This document shows positions 52,266 to 60,615 of a DNA stretch of 64,000 nt, piece after piece; the first letter of the stretch is position 1, and every line of letters begins with the position of its first letter. The DNA is from Candidatus Enterococcus moelleringii (GTDB taxonomy: Bacteria > Bacillota > Bacilli > Lactobacillales > Enterococcaceae), in the NCBI RefSeq assembly GCF_017377575.1, contig NZ_JAFREM010000004.1:248001-312000 (forward strand), written 5' to 3'. The position numbers and the translations under genes are program-made. Below the pieces are notes generated by a model that ran no database searches, was not told the origin of the DNA, and was given only the letters and a program-made list of their open reading frames with translations.

Positions 52266-52279
52266 TGTCACCGCTTACA
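52266..52279 (+). promoter_or_regulatory. Catabolite-responsive element (cre)
   Basis: TGTCACCGCTTACA fits the consensus TGWNANCGNTNWCA at every defined position. It lies 45-58 bases before the citrate transporter start, so CcpA would repress the transporter, citO and citG in the presence of glucose. Confidence 0.8.
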
Positions 52280-52323
52280 AAAAAAGAGGGTTATCGTTTC
52301 ATTATGAGAAAGGAAGGGAATTT

Positions 52324-53670
52324 ATGTTATTAACAGTACTATCTTACTTAATGATTATCGTATTTATGTTCGTAATCATGAAAAAGAAAATGTCTCCATT
52401 TACATCACTGGTAATTATCCCATTGATCTTTACCTTGATTGCCATGGCGGCAGGGGTAGCGGAAAAAGGAAATATCGGAGAATTTGTATTAGAAGGGATT
52501 AGCACCACCTCCACTACAGGGATTATGTTGCTTTTTGCTATTTTATATTTCTCTATTATGTTGGATGCTGGTTTGTTCGATCCAGTTACTAAGAAAATGA
52601 TTCACTTTGCTAAAGGCGATCCAATGAAAGTATTGATCGCAACATCAGTTGTAGCTGCTGCCGTATCATTAAACGGTGACGGAACAACCACAACATTGAT
52701 TTGTTGTTCAGCTTTTATTCCTATTTATAAGAAACTAAATATGAAAATGATGAACTTGGGTGTTTTGGTTATCCTGCAAAATACCATCATGAACTTATTG
52801 CCATGGGGCGGACCTACAGCTCGGGCAATGGCAGTATTAGAAGTAGACGCAGACATCTTGAGCTACCTAGCTCCTGGTATGGTTCTTTCATTACTTTATG
52901 TCATCTTGTTCGTTGCTCGTCGTATGGGTAAACAAGAACGTGCTCGCTTAGGTGTTACCGAATTATCAGATGCTGAAATTGAAGAAATGACAACTGTTAC
53001 TGATCCAGAAACTTTGGAAATCCGTCGTCCGAAAAACTTCATTTTCAATGGAATCTTGACTATCGGCTTGATCGCTTGGCTAGTTGCCGGATCATTCTAT
53101 GAGCCAATCGGTCTTCCTCCATTATTGTTGTTCTTAGTTGGTACATGTATTGCTTTAATGGTAAACTACCCAGTGTTGAAACATCAATCAGCACGTATCG
53201 GCGCAAACGGCGGCGATGCAGTACAAGTAGTTATCCTAGTATTCGCAGCCGGCGTATTCATGGGCTTGTTCCAAGGTTCAGGTATGGCTACTGCACTAGC
53301 TAACAGCTTTACAACTATTATTCCAAAACAATTGGCAGGCTTCTGGGGACTGGTTATTGCCCTTATCTCGGCACCAGGTACCTTCTTCATCTCCAATGAT
53401 GGCTTCTACTTCGGCGTGTTGCCAGTATTAGCAGAAGCAGGTCGTTCTTACGGCTTCACAAATATGCAAATGGCGTTAGCTTCACTAATGGGACAAGCGT
53501 TCCACTTATTGAGTCCGTTAGTGGCATTCATTTACTTGCTGTTGCGTCTAACTGGACTAGACATGGGTCAATGGCAAAAAGAATCAGCCAAATACGCACT
53601 AGGTATTTTCGTAATCTTCATTGTTACCCTTGTACTATTTGGTTATATGCCGCTTTACATCCCTCAATAA
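52324..53670 (+). CDS. citH: Citrate transporter, CitMHS family
   Basis: A 448-residue transporter with about 12 helices. 'NGDGTTTTLICCSAFIPIY' and 'WGGPTARAMAVL' are segments of the CitM/CitH metal-citrate:H+ symporter family; 'ISNDGFYFGVLPVLAE' follows. It imports citrate complexed with a divalent metal. ATG 52324 has AAGGAAGGG upstream; the longer frame from 52168 has none. It is followed by a terminator and then citO. Confidence 0.9.
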   Translation: MLLTVLSYLMIIVFMFVIMKKKMSPFTSLVIIPLIFTLIAMAAGVAEKGNIGEFVLEGISTTSTTGIMLLFAILYFSIMLDAGLFDPVTKKMIHFAKGDPMKVLIATSVVAAAVSLNGDGTTTTLICCSAFIPIYKKLNMKMMNLGVLVILQNTIMNLLPWGGPTARAMAVLEVDADILSYLAPGMVLSLLYVILFVARRMGKQERARLGVTELSDAEIEEMTTVTDPETLEIRRPKNFIFNGILTIGLIAWLVAGSFYEPIGLPPLLLFLVGTCIALMVNYPVLKHQSARIGANGGDAVQVVILVFAAGVFMGLFQGSGMATALANSFTTIIPKQLAGFWGLVIALISAPGTFFISNDGFYFGVLPVLAEAGRSYGFTNMQMALASLMGQAFHLLSPLVAFIYLLLRLTGLDMGQWQKESAKYALGIFVIFIVTLVLFGYMPLYIPQ

Positions 53671-53678
53671 AAAAAGCA

Positions 53679-53724
53679 AAGCTAGCAAGGTCATTTATTG
53701 GCCTTGCTTTTACTTTTTTTACCC
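53679..53724 (+). terminator. Terminator after the citrate transporter
   Basis: GCAAGGTC-ATTTATT-GGCCTTGC followed by a T-rich tract. It separates the transporter from citO, so citO may be read partly by read-through. Confidence 0.8.
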
Positions 53725-53747
53725 GTATTTAAAAAGGAGAAAACATT

Positions 53748-54443
53748 ATGAGCCCTTATGTAGATGCAATTCGAAAAAATTTGGATCTGACACAAAACAA
53801 GACGTTAAAAGTTCTGATATATGAGGCTTTCAAAAAAACCATCATCCTGGGAGAAATCCCGGCTGGTTCCCGCATCAATGAAAAAGAATTTTCTGAAGTA
53901 CTGAACATCAGCCGTACCCCGATTCGCTACGCCATGACTCAGCTGGTGAATGAGCAGCTGGTGGAGCACGTTCCCCGTGTAGGCGTTGTAGTCAAGGGCA
54001 TCAGCATCAAGGATGCCTATGAAATCTACGATATTCGCAAATCGCTGGATACCTTGGCGACGATTAAAGCCATGGAAAGCATGACCGAAGAAGACTTCGC
54101 TGAGCTAAAAGCCTTGCTGGAGCACGGTGAACAGCTAAATAAAGAAAACAAGGTGGATGAAGTCCTGAAGAACTTCTCTGACTTTAATGCTTTTATTTAT
54201 GAAAAAAGCCAAATGCCTCGCTTAAAATCAATTGTACTTAATTTGCAGGCCTATCTGGTTTATTTCCGGGACATCGCCATTCGTTCCTCAGATCGCCGCG
54301 TGCTGGCCTTGGATGAGCATTGGCTGATTTACCGCGGCATGCGCACCAACAATGTTGAACAAATTACCTTAATTACCCATGAGCATTTAGAACGCTCGTT
54401 GCAGTTTATTTTGAAGGAAATGGAGCGGCGAAAAATTGACTGA
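53748..54443 (+). CDS. citO: GntR-family regulator of citrate genes (CitO-like)
   Basis: A 231-residue regulator. The N-terminal winged helix shows 'ILGEIPAGSRINEKEFSEVLNISRTPIRYAM' (in parts: GSRINEKEFSE, NISRTPIRYAM). The C-terminal FCD domain follows ('YEIYDIRKSLDTLA', 'DFNAFIYEKSQM'). In E. faecalis CitO activates both divergent citrate operons when citrate is bound. GGAG precedes the ATG; the stop overlaps citG. Confidence 0.9.
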   Translation: MSPYVDAIRKNLDLTQNKTLKVLIYEAFKKTIILGEIPAGSRINEKEFSEVLNISRTPIRYAMTQLVNEQLVEHVPRVGVVVKGISIKDAYEIYDIRKSLDTLATIKAMESMTEEDFAELKALLEHGEQLNKENKVDEVLKNFSDFNAFIYEKSQMPRLKSIVLNLQAYLVYFRDIAIRSSDRRVLALDEHWLIYRGMRTNNVEQITLITHEHLERSLQFILKEMERRKID

Positions 54444-55326
54444 TTTAGCTTCATCCATCGTTCACTACGCCGAAGAAGCACTGTGGCAGGAGGTTTCCTT
54501 AACCCCCAAGCCGGGCTTAGTGGATCAAAAGACGAACGGAGCCCATGATGACATGGACTTTTCTACCTTTGAAAAAAGTATTGACAGCTTAGCCCCTTTT
54601 TTTCAAGAATATTACCAGTTAGGGTATCAGCATACTGGGGACTTAATCAGTCTCTTTGACCAGCTGCGCCAGGCAGGAAGCCGGGCCGAAAAAGCGATGC
54701 TGACCGCCACTAACGGTATCAACACCCATAAAGGGGCCAACTTTTCCTTTGCGGTTCTACTAGGTGCTACTGGAAAATATGTCCAACAAAACAAACAGCT
54801 GACTCTACCCTTTTCACCCCAAGATACTCAGGCGATTTTACAGCTGGCAGGTGACTTGACGAAGCATTTGGTTCAACAAGATTTTGATCGACTTCATGAG
54901 AAAAAGCAGCTGACCTATGGTGAACGGTTGTATTTGGAAAAAGGCATTACCGGTATTCGCGGAGAAGCGGCTGAAGGCTACCCTAGCCTAGCAGATCATC
55001 TGCTGCCATTTTTACGTGCTGGCAAAGAGGAAGAAACTCATCTGCTGCTTTTACGCAGCTTGGTGTATTTAATGAGTGAAATTGAGGACAACAACCTCCT
55101 GCATCGCGGCGGTTTTGAAGGGCTGCTGCTGGTTCAAGAGGAGTGCAAAAAAATTCATCAAGCAAATCTTTCTGAAGAAGACTTGCTCAATGAACTGATT
55201 TCTTATGATATACTATTAACCAAGCGCCACCTAAGTCCTGGTGGAGCCGCTGATTTACTGGCTTTAGGTATTTATTTTGCTCTGCTGGAAGGCTTGTTTC
55301 ACTCCCCTTCAGGCAAAAAAGTATAA
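54436..55326 (+). CDS. citG: Triphosphoribosyl-dephospho-CoA synthase
   Basis: A 296-residue enzyme making the citrate lyase prosthetic group precursor from ATP and dephospho-CoA. 'LTPKPGLVDQKTNGAHDDMDF' (in parts: TPKPGLVDQ, NGAHDDMDF) and 'NTHKGANFSFAVLLGA' are the diagnostic motifs. The start is TTG with GGAG nine bases upstream, inside the end of citO. It converges on the response regulator gene, overlapping its 3' end by 28 bases. Confidence 0.92.
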   Translation: MTDLASSIVHYAEEALWQEVSLTPKPGLVDQKTNGAHDDMDFSTFEKSIDSLAPFFQEYYQLGYQHTGDLISLFDQLRQAGSRAEKAMLTATNGINTHKGANFSFAVLLGATGKYVQQNKQLTLPFSPQDTQAILQLAGDLTKHLVQQDFDRLHEKKQLTYGERLYLEKGITGIRGEAAEGYPSLADHLLPFLRAGKEEETHLLLLRSLVYLMSEIEDNNLLHRGGFEGLLLVQEECKKIHQANLSEEDLLNELISYDILLTKRHLSPGGAADLLALGIYFALLEGLFHSPSGKKV

Positions 55327-56009
55327 CCTAAGCCCCAAATCGTCTTGATATATTTGGCGTTTTTCGGATCATCCTCAATCTTGTTACGCAAATGATTGAT
55401 AAAGACCATGATGGTATTGGCGTCTAATTCGCCACCGCCCCAAACGCTATGATAAATTTGTTCCTTTGTAAATACCTGGTCGGGATTTTCCATAAAAAAC
55501 TGTATTAACTTGATTTCTTTTGAAGACAGCTTAATCGGCTGGTCTTTTTTAAATAGCTGATAGCGGCTTTTGTCGAAGCGAAAATCACCTTCGATAATCT
55601 CGTTGGTGTTCTCTACTGTTTTATGATTTCTAAGTACTTTTCCCCGGTTCAGGGTTGCTACCACTTGGGCCTTTAACAGATTAGGCAAAAACGGCTTCGT
55701 CATGTAATAATCAGCCCCGACCTCCAGACCATTGATGATATCTTCCTCATTCTTTTTACCGCTAAGGAAAATGATCGGAACAACCATATCCTGCTCACGA
55801 ATCAGCTGAGCCAGGTGATAGCCATCGTTTTCATGCTCTAGGCTGATATCTAAAATGAAGAGGTCGAATGTTACCCGACTCATAATATCAAGTGTCTTTT
55901 CTACCGATTCACTTTGATAAATTAGAATACCTGTTGATTGCAGTGATTTCCAGATTAGCCGCCGAATAGCTGGATCATCATCTACAACCAAAATCTTTTC
56001 GTTTCTCAC
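55299..56009 (-). CDS. OmpR-family response regulator
   Basis: A 236-residue regulator. The receiver domain has Asp10-12 and phospho-acceptor Asp54 ('LFILDISLE'), and 'MTKPF' supplies the conserved Lys. The winged helix C-terminus shows 'LSSKEIKLIQFFMENPDQVFTKEQIY' (in parts) and 'INHLRNKIEDDP'. The start is GTG 56009, seven bases after GGAGG. Its gene is divergent from the adjacent kinase (53 bases apart) and its 3' end overlaps citG. Confidence 0.88.
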   Translation of the reverse strand: MRNEKILVVDDDPAIRRLIWKSLQSTGILIYQSESVEKTLDIMSRVTFDLFILDISLEHENDGYHLAQLIREQDMVVPIIFLSGKKNEEDIINGLEVGADYYMTKPFLPNLLKAQVVATLNRGKVLRNHKTVENTNEIIEGDFRFDKSRYQLFKKDQPIKLSSKEIKLIQFFMENPDQVFTKEQIYHSVWGGGELDANTIMVFINHLRNKIEDDPKNAKYIKTIWGLGYTFLPEGE

Positions 56010-56062
56010 AATCGTTCCTCCTGTTAGTTGACTTGTTACCTTATTTACGGAAAGGATCATTT

Positions 56063-57880
56063 ATGAACAAACCTTCAAATAAATGGTTGAGTATTAGTCT
56101 GATCAGTATACTTCTTTTAACGATCATTGGGATTGTCGTGACGGCGACTACCTATCGTAATACTCAAAGACATGCCTTGAAAATGGGGTCTGATCAGCTT
56201 GTTAAAATAAACGATCTTGCAATCAATATTTTAAAACTTGAGATTGAAACCTACTCCCTGTCACTGGAGGACTATGCCTCAAATGTATTTATAGATGATA
56301 CACCTCTAAGATTAACGCAAACCGAGCAGCTTGAAAAGAGCTTAAATAAAAGAGCAGCCGCAATCGATGGGCTTTTTTTGCTGGATACGCAAGGAAATCT
56401 GCTGAGCGGTATGGCCCTAGACGATCGCCAACTGACATCCCAGACAGAACTGCCGGCTTACATAAAAAAGGACCGGTACTTCGCTGAAGCGCTGGAAGGC
56501 AATGTCCATCAAAATGGTGACAGCTATTTTGAGGACAGTCGCTCCTATTTGAATCTTTACCGCCCCATCACAGACAATGAAAATCAGGCGATTGCTCTCT
56601 TGGTAATGCCTTTGGATTTAGAAAAGCTTTATTTGTCTACCCTTTCTTCAACTGAAGATAAGTTTAACGGCTACACCATGATCAAGGATCAGGACATGAA
56701 GGTGGTTATGCATCCCTCCAGCGAGCAAATCAGCTGGTCGATTATTGAAGACCGCCAAAGACAATACCCTGATTTTGATTACACGGACTTGGAACGCCTG
56801 GAGAAAACCCAGCTGGCCAACCTTGAAGGAACCATGAGCTATTATTCCTATTGGTGGGATCAACCAAATCCGCCCCGCGTCTTAAAGCTGGCCGCCTACG
56901 AATGGATCAACATTGGCGAAGCCAGATGGGTAGTAGCCACCAACTTAGACTTTTACGAGCAAAACGGCAATGCCCTGCAAGAAAGTATGATCATTCTTGG
57001 CTTGCTGGGAATCTTACTGGCGGTAATCTTCATGATGGCCATCAGCATGCGCAACTACGCCCGCCGTAACCAAAGCTACATGGAAAACCTGCGGCTGTTG
57101 GAACGGCAAAAATTGATGGACGAACGGCATTCCTTGGAAAAAAGCATGCTTCAAGAATCCAAGCTGGAAACCATTGGCTTATTAACCACTTCCATTGTTC
57201 ATGATATGAATAATTTCTTGACACCGATGATCGGCAATCTGCAATTAATGATTGACGAACATAAAGACAATGAAGAACTGGTTACTGATTTGCAGGAAGT
57301 TTACCACGCCGCTCAGCGAGGACAAAAGCTTTCCTCCAATGTTCTAAGATTTTCCAAGGTTGCTTCCAATACAAAAGAAAAAGTAAATATCACTGCCGCT
57401 GTTTCAGAAGCGATTGAAACAATGCAGATTCTGATTCCTAGAACTGTTAAGCTGCGCTTTGAAGAGCACACCACCGGATTTAGCTACTTTGAAAAAGAAG
57501 AGCTGCATGTCATCTTGTATAACTTGTTAACCAATGCCTACCAGGCCCGCCAGATCAATACCGAAATCAGTGTACTGGTCAAACAAGCCAATGAGTATGA
57601 GGTCAAGCAATTTCAGGAACACTCCGTTGTCTATCGTGATAAGCAGTTCGCACTGATTCAAATTACCGATAACGGTCCCGGTATTCCTAAAGAAATCGAA
57701 GACAAAATATTTACACCCTTCTTTACAACCAAAACAGCCAGCGGCGGAACCGGCTTAGGCCTGTTCATTGTCTCTTCTATCGTTAAAAAGAACGATTGGC
57801 CGCTTTCAGTTAAAAGCTCCAGTGCCGGCACTTCTTTTGTGATTGCGATTCCTTTACTAAAAGAAGACACAGACAGCTAG
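56063..57880 (+). CDS. Histidine kinase with extracytoplasmic sensor domain
   Basis: A 605-residue kinase. Membrane helix 1 (about 8-30), an extracellular region of about 275 residues resembling a dCACHE ligand-binding domain, membrane helix 2 (about 310-335) and a coiled coil lead to the kinase core. The phospho-acceptor is His380 in 'SIVHDMNNFLTPM', the NtrB/ZraS-like type, and the ATPase domain has 'DNGPGIPKEI', 'FTPFFTTK' and 'GTGLGLFIV'. Its location beside citG suggests a carboxylate ligand, but this is inferred. ATG 56063 follows AAAGGA. Confidence 0.87.
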   Translation: MNKPSNKWLSISLISILLLTIIGIVVTATTYRNTQRHALKMGSDQLVKINDLAINILKLEIETYSLSLEDYASNVFIDDTPLRLTQTEQLEKSLNKRAAAIDGLFLLDTQGNLLSGMALDDRQLTSQTELPAYIKKDRYFAEALEGNVHQNGDSYFEDSRSYLNLYRPITDNENQAIALLVMPLDLEKLYLSTLSSTEDKFNGYTMIKDQDMKVVMHPSSEQISWSIIEDRQRQYPDFDYTDLERLEKTQLANLEGTMSYYSYWWDQPNPPRVLKLAAYEWINIGEARWVVATNLDFYEQNGNALQESMIILGLLGILLAVIFMMAISMRNYARRNQSYMENLRLLERQKLMDERHSLEKSMLQESKLETIGLLTTSIVHDMNNFLTPMIGNLQLMIDEHKDNEELVTDLQEVYHAAQRGQKLSSNVLRFSKVASNTKEKVNITAAVSEAIETMQILIPRTVKLRFEEHTTGFSYFEKEELHVILYNLLTNAYQARQINTEISVLVKQANEYEVKQFQEHSVVYRDKQFALIQITDNGPGIPKEIEDKIFTPFFTTKTASGGTGLGLFIVSSIVKKNDWPLSVKSSSAGTSFVIAIPLLKEDTDS

Positions 57881-57892
57881 CAGCTTAGCCTT

Positions 57893-58312
57893 TTACAATT
57901 CCTCTTCTCCGGATTTGTGGAAGGCTTTTATCTTTTCCAGCAAAACTAAAACTAAAACCAAAACTAAAATGGCAATTGATAAGAACAAGGACTCGACACC
58001 GTCCCCTTGCGCTAAAAGCAGCTCCCGCAAAATAGCCGTAATACTGATTAAAATTAAATAGCGAACCGGAATGTGATGCCCTTCCTTCACGTAACGCAGC
58101 AGCATCAAAATAATTTCCAGCAAAATGAATAAGGTGGCCACTTCTTCGATTAAAACTGACAGCTCCTCCATCGTCGCCAACGGGATAACATGGGTGATAA
58201 TCGTAAAGATCGCTTCCCCCATGACTACCAAAACAACAATAATCAAAAGGCCCAGCAACACATCAATAACTGAACTGACTAACTTCTCAAAAACATTATA
58301 TTTATTCCCCAA
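57893..58312 (-). CDS. PsiE-family membrane protein
   Basis: A 139-residue membrane protein with four helices, matching the phosphate-starvation-inducible PsiE family ('EEVATLFILLEIILMLLRYVKEGHHIPVRYLILISITAILREL', seen in parts: LLRYVKEGHHIPVRYL, SITAILREL). The start is TTG 58312, since GGGAGG lies six bases upstream and a TATAAT -10 is at 58338-58343. The longer frame would start before that promoter. Function is unknown. Confidence 0.8.
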   Translation of the reverse strand: MGNKYNVFEKLVSSVIDVLLGLLIIVVLVVMGEAIFTIITHVIPLATMEELSVLIEEVATLFILLEIILMLLRYVKEGHHIPVRYLILISITAILRELLLAQGDGVESLFLSIAILVLVLVLVLLEKIKAFHKSGEEEL

Positions 58313-58337
58313 AGACTGCCTCCCTCTTTTTCTTTCA

Positions 58338-58343
58338 TTATAA
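58338..58343 (-). promoter_or_regulatory. -10 element of the psiE-like gene
   Basis: A perfect TATAAT on the minus strand, 25 bases before the TTG start. The -35 is not obvious. Confidence 0.5.
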
Positions 58344-58483
58344 CTAAAATTTTCCACTAACACAGGAGAAAAACACGAAAAAGACAAAAACCTCTCTTTC
58401 ATTGGGAATTCCTTATGCAAATTAAAAAAATTGATTATTTACATACGGATAATTCCATAAAACCGCCATTATTTGACTATAAA

Positions 58484-58516
58484 ATTAAAAAACTGCAGAC
58501 CCGAAAGTCTACAGTT
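58484..58516 (-). terminator. Terminator of the ABC/PASTA operon
   Basis: AACTG(C)AGAC (58491-58500) pairs with GTCT(A)CAGTT (58507-58516), with an AU-rich tract after it on the minus strand, just past the PASTA gene stop. Confidence 0.75.
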
Positions 58517-58523
58517 CTTATCA

Positions 58524-59936
58524 TTATTCCATATTTTGTGGATCATCACTGCCGCCGCCAGTTCCCTGCTGCTGATTATTGGGGAAGCTGTTAGGAGCGG
58601 AGCCTAAATTACCTAAGCTGATATCAATCGACACTGTATGCTCCAGCGGCAAATAGACACTATGAGTACTCATACCTACCACCGTACCTTTAGGTTGATC
58701 GGAATCAACGTGGCGAATCACATAATTGATATTGGCACCTTTAGACTGAAACTCATCATAAAAGTATTTCTGCAAATCCCCTTCAAGGGTATTGCCTCTT
58801 AAATCCTTTAAGTACGGTTGTCCCAAGGAATAAAGTACCTGAACCTTCAGCTCATCCTTGGCATTTAACACTGTACCTGCTGCCACACTTTGGGAGACTA
58901 GCTGACCATAAGGCAGATCGTTAGTATAGACACCCTTGGCCTGAACTTGCACGCCATCTACTGCGTTCGCAGCATCCTCCAAGGTATAGTCAGCAAAGTT
59001 CGGAATCGTAAAACCTTTGCCTAAAGAAACCACCACTGTCATGGCATCCTTCTTGGCAACTTTCTCATTGGCTGCAATGTTTTGGGAAATCACACTATCA
59101 GCCGGAATATCGTTGGAGGTAGCTTCCTCATAAGTCATGGCGATCTCGTTGTTGCGGGCCCATGTTTCAACTTCGCTGCGGTTTTTTCGCCCAAAGTCAG
59201 GAACGGTAATATCCTTTTTGTAGGTCTCTTTACCTTTTGAATAGAAAACCTTCGCCGCATCTTTGCGACGATAGTTCTGCTGGGTAACTTCAGCATTGGC
59301 AATTTCAAAGCGCAGCTGTTTGCCTTTTTCGACTTCATCACTATACTCTTCGATTAAGGAAAGATTGGTGGCTTTGTTTTCCTCAATCCAATTTTCCGCT
59401 TCCTGTTTACTCATAGCAGAAAAATCCGGCAGTTTGATTTGTTGATCAGGATCCGGACCTTTACTGCTGGTTAAGCGAATCGTATCGCCCTTTTTCACTC
59501 GGTTGCCGGCTTTGACAGACTGCTTTAAGACAGTATTGGCTGCTTTATCCAGTGAATACTCCTGTTCTGTCTCCACTTGCAGCTTATTTTCCGTCGCCCA
59601 GACCCGCGCCTCCGACAATTCTTTATCAGTGAAATTCGGCATTTTTACATGGCTCATTTGATAATAAACCACCAAGCTTAGAAACACTAAAGCCATCACG
59701 CCTATGATAATCAAACGTTTTTTCCGTTTCTGCTTGCCTTGGTAGCTTTCATCCACTTCGGTGAGCTCCGTTTTTTGCCGACGACTTTCGGTTCGTTGCG
59801 TTTCAGATACTTCAACCGCTGGCTCCGGTTCAAGGGATTTCTCCTCAGGCTGTTCAGCTGGTTGTCTTTTGACTGGCGGTTCCTCACGCTCTTTTTTATA
59901 ATTGTCTTTGTTGAAATTCGATAAAAAATCACTCAT
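58524..59936 (-). CDS. Membrane-anchored PASTA-repeat protein without kinase domain
   Basis: A 470-residue protein. A charged cytoplasmic N-terminus (about 1-75) is followed by one membrane helix ('LIIIGVMALVFLSLVVYY') and five PASTA-like repeats; each begins with a P-D/N-F-type motif (MPNFTDKE, LPDFSAMS, VPDFGRKN, IPNFADYT and a degenerate LKDLRGNT). A Gly/Asn/Gln-rich tail closes it. PASTA domains bind peptidoglycan fragments or beta-lactams, normally on kinases or PBPs; here there is no kinase domain. The ATG overlaps the end of the upstream ATPase gene by eight bases. Its role as partner of the ABC transporter is inferred. Confidence 0.85.
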   Translation of the reverse strand: MSDFLSNFNKDNYKKEREEPPVKRQPAEQPEEKSLEPEPAVEVSETQRTESRRQKTELTEVDESYQGKQKRKKRLIIIGVMALVFLSLVVYYQMSHVKMPNFTDKELSEARVWATENKLQVETEQEYSLDKAANTVLKQSVKAGNRVKKGDTIRLTSSKGPDPDQQIKLPDFSAMSKQEAENWIEENKATNLSLIEEYSDEVEKGKQLRFEIANAEVTQQNYRRKDAAKVFYSKGKETYKKDITVPDFGRKNRSEVETWARNNEIAMTYEEATSNDIPADSVISQNIAANEKVAKKDAMTVVVSLGKGFTIPNFADYTLEDAANAVDGVQVQAKGVYTNDLPYGQLVSQSVAAGTVLNAKDELKVQVLYSLGQPYLKDLRGNTLEGDLQKYFYDEFQSKGANINYVIRHVDSDQPKGTVVGMSTHSVYLPLEHTVSIDISLGNLGSAPNSFPNNQQQGTGGGSDDPQNME

Positions 59937-60603
59937 ATGCAACCAGCTCGCCTTGTTTTAAATAGAAGGTTTTATCCGATTGCTTGGCAATTTCCTTGGA
60001 GTGAGTCACCACGATCACACACTTGTTGTGGGTGAAGGCCAAATCTCGAAAAATATCGACAATTTCCTGTTCCATCTCCTCGTCCAAATTCCCGGTGGGC
60101 TCATCGGCTAAAATGATATCCACATTCGTCGACAGCGCCCGGGCAATCGCTACCCGCTGCTGCTCCCCACCAGAAAGCTGAGTTACCAAACGATCAGCTT
60201 TGGTTTTGGTAATGCCGATGTAGTCCAACAGATTATAGGCAACTGCCTTTTGTTCCTTCGGCAGAGTGTTATCGGTAATGTTCATGGCCACCAGCACATT
60301 TTCCAAGGCCGTCAAATAAGGCACCAAATTGTAATTCTGGAAAATAATGCTGATGTCGTCGCGTCGGTATTCTTCATAGCCGATACTGCGAATATTTTGA
60401 TCGCGATACAGAATTTGCCCTTCCTTTGGTTCATCTAAAGCACTGATCAGTGACAAAAAGGTCGTTTTGCCGGAACCTGATTCTCCTAAGATGGTGTAAA
60501 ACTGACCTTGTTCAAAGTTGATGGAGGTATCCTTTAAGATGATCCGTTTTTGATCTCCATCTTGATAAAAGTAGCTGACGTTTTTGGCTTGTAAAATAGT
60601 CAT
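59929..60603 (-). CDS. ABC transporter ATPase (MacB/LolD type)
   Basis: A 224-residue ATPase with all motifs: Walker A 'GESGSGKTT', Q-loop 'IFQNYNL', signature 'LSGGEQQR', Walker B 'IILADEPTGNLD' and H-loop 'VVTHSKE'. This class energises FtsX/MacB-like permeases acting as mechanotransmitters or peptide/lipoprotein exporters. It lies 12 bases after the permease gene and overlaps the PASTA gene. AGGAGG precedes the ATG. Confidence 0.93.
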   Translation of the reverse strand: MTILQAKNVSYFYQDGDQKRIILKDTSINFEQGQFYTILGESGSGKTTFLSLISALDEPKEGQILYRDQNIRSIGYEEYRRDDISIIFQNYNLVPYLTALENVLVAMNITDNTLPKEQKAVAYNLLDYIGITKTKADRLVTQLSGGEQQRVAIARALSTNVDIILADEPTGNLDEEMEQEIVDIFRDLAFTHNKCVIVVTHSKEIAKQSDKTFYLKQGELVAYE

Positions 60604-60615
60604 GGTATTCTCCTC

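Larger units (their letters stand above)
51900..52323. other. Divergent control region of the citrate locus
   Basis: 424 bases between the oadH start and the transporter start. It contains an inverted repeat TTAAGAT-N9-ATCTT (52063-52083), the palindrome GACAATTGTC (about 52112-52121) and a consensus cre (52266-52279). Promoters must face both ways; no clear -35/-10 was assigned. A long plus-strand open frame upstream of 52324 lacks a ribosome binding site and spans the cre. Confidence 0.6.

Noticed and set aside
52168-52323. N-terminal extension of the citrate transporter
   Set aside because: It is hydrophilic, has no ribosome binding site and would include the cre; ATG 52324 is well placed.
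58524-59936. Ser/Thr protein kinase of the PrkC/Stk family
   Set aside because: PASTA repeats alone cause this misannotation; no kinase motifs are present before the membrane helix.
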